Shown here: piece after piece, positions 58,852-64,000 of the stretch | Layout: each line of letters begins with the position of its first letter | Numbering within the stretch: position 1 is the stretch's first letter | Assembly (NCBI RefSeq): GCF_000004075.3 | Contig: NC_026661.2 | Span: forward strand, 17,078,307-17,142,306 | DNA from: Cucumis sativus | Taxonomy: Eukaryota > Streptophyta > Magnoliopsida > Cucurbitales > Cucurbitaceae | Direction of reading: 5' to 3' | Length of the DNA stretch: 64,000 nucleotides | Notes under the pieces: model-generated | Database searches by the model: none | What the model was told of the DNA's origin: nothing | What the model saw: the letters and a program-made list of their open reading frames with translations, nothing else | Position numbers and translations under genes: made by a program

Positions 58852-61800
58852 ATGGCGATTTCAACGTCTTCTTCCATTCTTTTTCCGTTTTCAACTAAGT
58901 CACAGCTTCCTCTTAACCATACCCTTTTCTCCATTAGTCCTTCTGCTTCAGATTCTCATTCTTCTTGGAAATGGAGAACTCAACTTCTTCTTCATCAACC
59001 AGCTTTGCCAATCTCTAAAAGAACCAGAAAAAATGTAGTGTCTGCTATATCCACTGACTCGGAAGTATCGACTCGGTCCGGTGAGACGGAGAATGAGACT
59101 GAGTTGGCCAAGAAGTGGAGAGAGATCCATGGAAGTGGTGATTGGGCCAACTTGCTTGACCCGATGAACCCTATTCTTCGATCTGAGTTAATAAGGTACG
59201 ATATGTCTAGAATGACATCCTAAAGGTTTCATAATTATTGTTACTTTTTAAATCTTGTTTGAGTATTTGATTTTTGAAAGTACTGATGACTAAAGAAAGA
59301 AATAGAAAGTAATATTTAGAAACAATTAATTTTCAAACAACCATCTAAACAAATTGGTTAACAAATCAAAGGCTTCAGTGCTTAGATTCAAGTTTTTGCA
59401 ATTTGTGTTTTTTTTTTCTTCTAATTTCTTAATGTTGTTCATCAATTCTAAGTAAAGTACATTTTAATTTTTAGTCAAATTTCAATGTAGTTTTAAAATC
59501 AAACTACTATTTCTAATTTTGAAAGAGAAAAAAAGTTGTGTTTTTAAATTTAATTTTTTAATAACAAAAAGCTAAAAGTCATAAATATCTCTCTCTTCCC
59601 TCTAAAATTGGCATTGCATTAATCAATGGGTTTTGGAACAATGAGGAAGGAGAAATGGAAACGAAGAAGGTACAATAATAATTAACAATGGTACAGACCT
59701 TGAATTATTGAGATGTTAAATTATTTTGGTATTCAATAAAAGAGTTATTTATTGTCATTTGGGTGAAAATATTTATGAATATATGGCAAAGTTTAAGAGT
59801 TTATCAATGACAAATGTTATATAAACAAGAAATTTTGTTATATTTAATAATCACACGTGCCCTCAAATGTATTGCTCCATTAAAAATGACGTGGTTTTAA
59901 CTTCAATGAACAACACTTAGAAATTAACTAAGATGCAACATTTATCACAAAATTTATACACAAAAAAAATGTCCTCCAACTTTATAATTTAAGTAAAAGT
60001 ACTCTCAAATTTTTAAAAAATAAAAGTAGAAGGATATTAGTAGTTTTTGTTTATATACAAATGGTATGGGTTTATTTGATTGTAATTTTTCTAGTTTAAG
60101 GATACTCTTGAATCTTATAAAGATTGAGGTACTTACCTTATGTCACTCAAAACACCAACAAATTTTAAACAAATTTTAATAAAAGGTAAAAATACTTTTG
60201 AACTTAGAACCAAAAAAATTAAAGGGTAAAGAAAATAAGAAAAAAACAATAATAGTTGAGATGTCTCTCTCACAATAATGAATGAATAAACGTTATCATT
60301 AAAAAAATTTATGGCTCAAGATATCGTACGTAAATTATTGTGGTGAAGGGTTTGTGTCATGACCCCCAACTTCGTCCCCTTCCACTTATTATTCATATGA
60401 TCCTTATACTTTCTATTATTATTTCTTATATTCTCTATTAATTTCTCTTCCTAATATTCCACTTTTTATTTGGAATAATTTGATTCAATGGTTGTTCATT
60501 TTGTCGATAGACCGTAACATTTTATTATATTTTTTTTATTTGACTATATTTAATAATTGTTATAATATTTTATTTAGAAGTTAACTATTACATTGACTAT
60601 ATTTCAGGTATAAACAATGCTAATTTTTTTTTAAAAAAATATTAAAATTTAGATCTATCTCTTAACCAAGTTTATATCCATGATAGACTATATTATCCTA
60701 ATAGAAGTATATCATAGATTTTTTTTATACGTGGTAAGTGTTCTACATTTAATTATTAGTCATAGGCAGTCATATGACTTAATTTGATTTTTATTGGAGT
60801 AATTAGTGTCTGATATGTGGATGGGGGGGTTTATGTAGGTATGGGGAAATGACCCAAGCATGCTATGATTCATTTGTATATGATCCATATTCAAAGTATT
60901 GTGGTACCTCAAGATACCCATTGGAAAGCTTCTTCCAAAGCCTAGGACTGGAAAGCGAAGGCTACCAAGTGACTCGCTTCCTTTATGCCACCGGCAACAC
61001 CCAAATGCCTAATTTATTCATCAAACCTCGTTTCCCCAAGCTTTGGAGCACGCGTGCCAATTGGATAGGCTATGTGGCAGTTTCCGACGAAGAAACCTCG
61101 AAGCGTTTGGGAAGACGTGACATTCTTATTGCGTGGAGAGGGACAGTGACAAGGTTGGAGTGGGTGGCAGATATGACAAACATTTTGAATCCTATTTCTT
61201 CAAGAAAAATTCAATGTCCTGATCCGTCTGTGAAGGTGGAATTTGGGTTTCTAGATTTGTATACTGACAAGGACGAAGAGTGTGAATTTTGTAAGTACTC
61301 TGCTAGAGAACAAATATTGGCAGAGATGAAACGATTGTTGGAGAAGTATAAGGAGGAGGAAGTGAGCATCACAATCACTGGTCACAGCCTGGGTAGTGCT
61401 TTGGCTACATTAAGTGCTTATGATATTGCTGAAACGGGGTTGAACAAGACATCAGCAGGTCGCGATGTACATATTTCTGTTTTCTCCTTCGGAGGTCCTC
61501 GAGTGGGAAACATGCGGTTTAGTGAACGAATGAATGATCTGGGCGTAAAGGTATTCTTTTTCTCTCTTTTTTTTAAATTTATTATTGTTCTTTTCTTTTA
61601 AGTTATACTTAAAGAAAATAATTGAAATCAAATTAATTAAATAATAGCGATGTCACATATCCTTTAAAGTAAGAATGAAAGAAGAAACCTAAAAAAAACT
61701 TACCAAACTAACATAAAACCTGATCGACACTATATACACACTTCCATACAAGTTTAATTAGCTCAATTGACATCAACAGAGATCTAGAAATAAAAATGTA

Positions 61801-62896
61801 AACAATGGACCTTAAAAATAAATTTTAGAAGAGATTGAATGACATAGTTTTACAACTAAGTTAATTGAACATAAAGTTAAGGATAACTCAAACCTATACT
61901 AAATTTGTCAGTGTTGATATTGATATATGTTGAGGACTAAAAGATTCATGGCCAAATCCTCCACTTTGAGTTTATTCTAAAACCAAATTAACACTCGTCA
62001 ATTTTAATTAACAATTATTAAATATGTGTTTAAAATTCAAAGTTTTAAATACAGCTACATGTATACAGAGAGGTTTGGAAACTTAATTAGTTTTTTAAAA
62101 TTGTTTATTATATTTGGATGAGTTCTTTTTAATATAATATTAATTATAGTTAATGTAAGCTCACTTTATATATATAATGAGTTCTAAGACATGAATAAAT
62201 TCACAATTTCTTTTTTGAAAATAATGAGTTCTAAGACGTAAATAAATTCACAATTTTTTTTTTTGAAAAAATAAACAGGTATTGAGAGTAGTGAATATTC
62301 ATGATATAGTACCAAAATCACCTGGACTTTTCTTAAATGAGAAACTACCGCCATGGCTATTGAAGATGACGACATGGCTTCCATGGAGTTACGTACATGT
62401 TGGTGTTGAGCTAGAATTGGATCACTTGGAATCACCATATCTAAGACGTTCTACTGATGCCGGTTGTTCACATAATTTGGAGGCGCATTTACATCTACTT
62501 GATGGGTAACAAAAAAAAAAAAACTTATTCTCAAACTAAAACAAGACTTGTTTGATATAACTTTTTCAAACAATCATTATTCCAAACAAGTATTTTGTTA
62601 TAACCTCTATATGTATCATACCATTTAAGTTTAAATTTTAATTCAAATGCAGATATCAAGGAAAGGGTATGAAATTTGAGCTAGCAATTGGGAGAGATCC
62701 AGCATTGGTGAACAAATCATGTGATTTCTTAGAAGATAAGTATATGGTTCCACCAATGTGGAGACAAGATGAGAATAAAGGCATGATTTATGTTGATGGT
62801 CGTTGGGTGTTTGCTGATAGATCAGATATTGATGGCCACCCGGAAGATACACACTATCATCTCAAAGAAATAGGGTTGTTTTCCGAGAAGGAATGA
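58852..62896 (+). CDS. Phospholipase A1-Igamma, chloroplastic (four-exon paralogue)
   Basis: Second DAD1-like plastid lipase, paralogous to the gene at 42.8-46.5 kb. Exons 58852-59195, 60839-61550, 62279-62505 and 62653-62896; 508 aa. The start MAISTSSSILFPFS opens a Ser-rich transit peptide (to about 65). The shared core begins at KKWREIHGSGDW. Catalytic features: G296-H-S298-L-G, D361 (NIHDIVPKSP) and H392 (WSYVHVGVEL). Exons 3 and 4 are 227 and 244 nt, exactly the lengths in the paralogue, and the last two introns have the same phases. The first intron (1.64 kb, phase 2, within the Arg codon of ELIRYGEM) is absent from the other copy. The ATG is chosen because the plastid-type leader and similarity begin there, although the frame is open further upstream. 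Regulation is not evident. Confidence 0.94.
59196..60838 (+). other. First intron of the plus-strand PLA1 gene
   Basis: A 1.64 kb AT-rich intron, GT-AG, with no recognisable coding or repeat element. It is absent from the paralogue at the equivalent position. Confidence 0.8.
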
Positions 62897-63666
62897 AATA
62901 TTTATACGTTGATAAAATAATTCTATGTTGATATTGATGAGATGTTCTTGAAAAACTTGAAAAACTTTTAAAAACCTGCCGTTTATGCATGTACTTTTTT
63001 TTCTAAATTTTTAAGTGTTCTTCTTCAATTTAGTTCCTTTTGTATATTTCAAAAGTTTCAATTTAGTCACTCACGATACTACATTTTCGTAGTGGTACGG
63101 ATATTAAATTTGACGATCATAGAAGGTGGTGGGAGAAAAATTAGGTATGAGAAAATTAAAAAGTGGAAAGTTATAGAATTTAAAAGTAAATTTAGATTAG
63201 GAAATTATAAATTTTTACTCTTAGCAAGCCTAATTAATTATTTCTATAAGTTTTTACCAAATCACCACTAATTGTGTTATTGTGTGTTCGTAATGTCTTT
63301 TTGGGAAAAGAAAAAGACTTTTTTTTCTTATTATTATTAGTAAATTTGGGGAAGAAATTTAATAAAACTAATAAAGAACAACACATGCTATAATATATGC
63401 GAGTGAAATGCTAAAATATAGTATATAATGTTTTCACCATCCAAGGTAACTTTTGTGATTGTGTTCATCGCATATGTTGAAGGGGTTTGTGATTTCGAGA
63501 AGATTACTAGAAGCTATTCAAGGAAGTCTATCCAAGTTTGTAATTCTCTCTCTTTTTCACTTCAAAAGTGTGCTTTTTTTGTATGGCTATTGTGTTTTTC
63601 CTCTTTCTTGTGTCGTACATCGCTACGAGAAATCAGATCAATCGCAATGTTAGAGATGATGTCGAC
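62897..63666. other. 3' flank of the second PLA1 gene
   Basis: The first 200-300 bp is the likely 3' UTR. The remainder is AT-rich; a short frame near 63428-63679 shows no similarity that I recognise. Confidence 0.7.
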
Positions 63667-64000
63667 GAAAGGGCGTTGATCACCTATTGTCAATGTGCAC
63701 AACAACACGTCGCAGAAAGAGTTGTTCCGCGACGTTGAAGAACTTCATATCGTGGAAAGTGTAAACTTAAGTTTAATAATTCAACTTTCCGCGATGTCTC
63801 TCTGTCATATACGTCGCAAAAAGTTGAATATTGAATTTATTATTTCAACTTTTCGCGATGTGTGTTAGAACGACGTCGCAAAAACTCTAAACGTGTCGTT
63901 TCAAATTCAGCTTTTCGTGACGTATGTCAGAGAGATGTCGCAGAAAGTTGAATATTGAGTTTATTATTTCAACTTTCTACGACGTCGTCAGATAGATGTC
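63667..64000. mobile_element. Array of imperfect palindromes, probable DNA-transposon end (runs off the window)
   Basis: The sequence repeatedly alternates gtcgca(g/a)aaagttgaata with tatttcaacttttcgcgatg, its near reverse complement. Clear hairpins: 63812-63830 with 63841-63860, and 63934-63954 with about 63965-63986, roughly 121 bp apart; a weaker one lies at about 63745-63800. CG dinucleotides are frequent (tcgcg, acgtcg), unlike the AT-rich surroundings. Such subterminal inverted motifs are typical of CACTA- or Mutator-like elements. The element continues beyond 64000, so type and size cannot be decided. Confidence 0.6.

Noticed and set aside
1..64000. Search for CRISPR-like arrays, operons, tRNA or rRNA genes
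   Set aside because: No regularly spaced direct repeats with unique spacers, no polycistronic arrangement and no intact tRNA or rRNA sequence were seen; the tRNA-like boxes found belong to SINE remnants.

Overview
The window is plant nuclear DNA from a eudicot. It carries spliced genes with GT-AG introns, encoding a chloroplast photosystem II subunit, a plastid glutathione reductase, a plant-specific WRKY factor and a GAUT glycosyltransferase. These sit in very AT-rich intergenic DNA full of degraded retroelements, MITE-like repeats and microsatellites. The repeat style suggests Cucurbitaceae, but this is an inference I could not test. No bacterial, organellar or viral genome segment is visible, and I see no tRNA, rRNA or CRISPR.

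Layout. 50-194 (+): last exon of a group IId WRKY factor. 0.7-9.3 kb: gene-free, with a LINE fragment, SINE-like DNA, a possible LTR and microsatellites. 9.65-18.5 kb (+): nine-exon GAUT5/6-like galacturonosyltransferase whose 4.6 kb last intron is full of retroelement debris. 18.9-19.2 kb: tandem array of a 96 bp unit. 23.0-27.2 kb (+): seven-exon HINT3-like histidine-triad protein. 28.8-29.6 kb: element with ~200 bp inverted arms around tandem repeats. 31.0-32.0 kb (+): two-exon PsbW. 33.6-34.6 kb (+): intronless MAPKKK-like kinase with HVD instead of HRD. 35.9-40.9 kb (+): ten-exon plastid glutathione reductase. 42.8-46.5 kb (-): three-exon phospholipase A1-Igamma. 48.7-52.5 kb (+): RanGAP1, with one coding exon and a probable leader intron. 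53.9-54.5 kb (-): Copia-type gag remnant. 58.9-62.9 kb (+): second PLA1-Igamma paralogue with one more intron. 63.7 kb to the end: array of imperfect palindromes that looks like the end of a DNA transposon.

The genes do not form a pathway or operon. Shared themes are plastid functions (PsbW, glutathione reductase, two plastid lipases) and one local gene family, the two PLA1 genes. These are divergently oriented, about 12 kb apart, with RanGAP1 between them. Exon borders were placed by hand from GT/AG sites, reading-frame continuity and remembered family sequences; no alignment or transcript data were used. I found no convincing undescribed system. The most testable oddities are the intron difference between the PLA1 paralogues, an overlapping upstream ORF on HINT3, the foldback element, the non-RD kinase and the palindrome array at the right edge.
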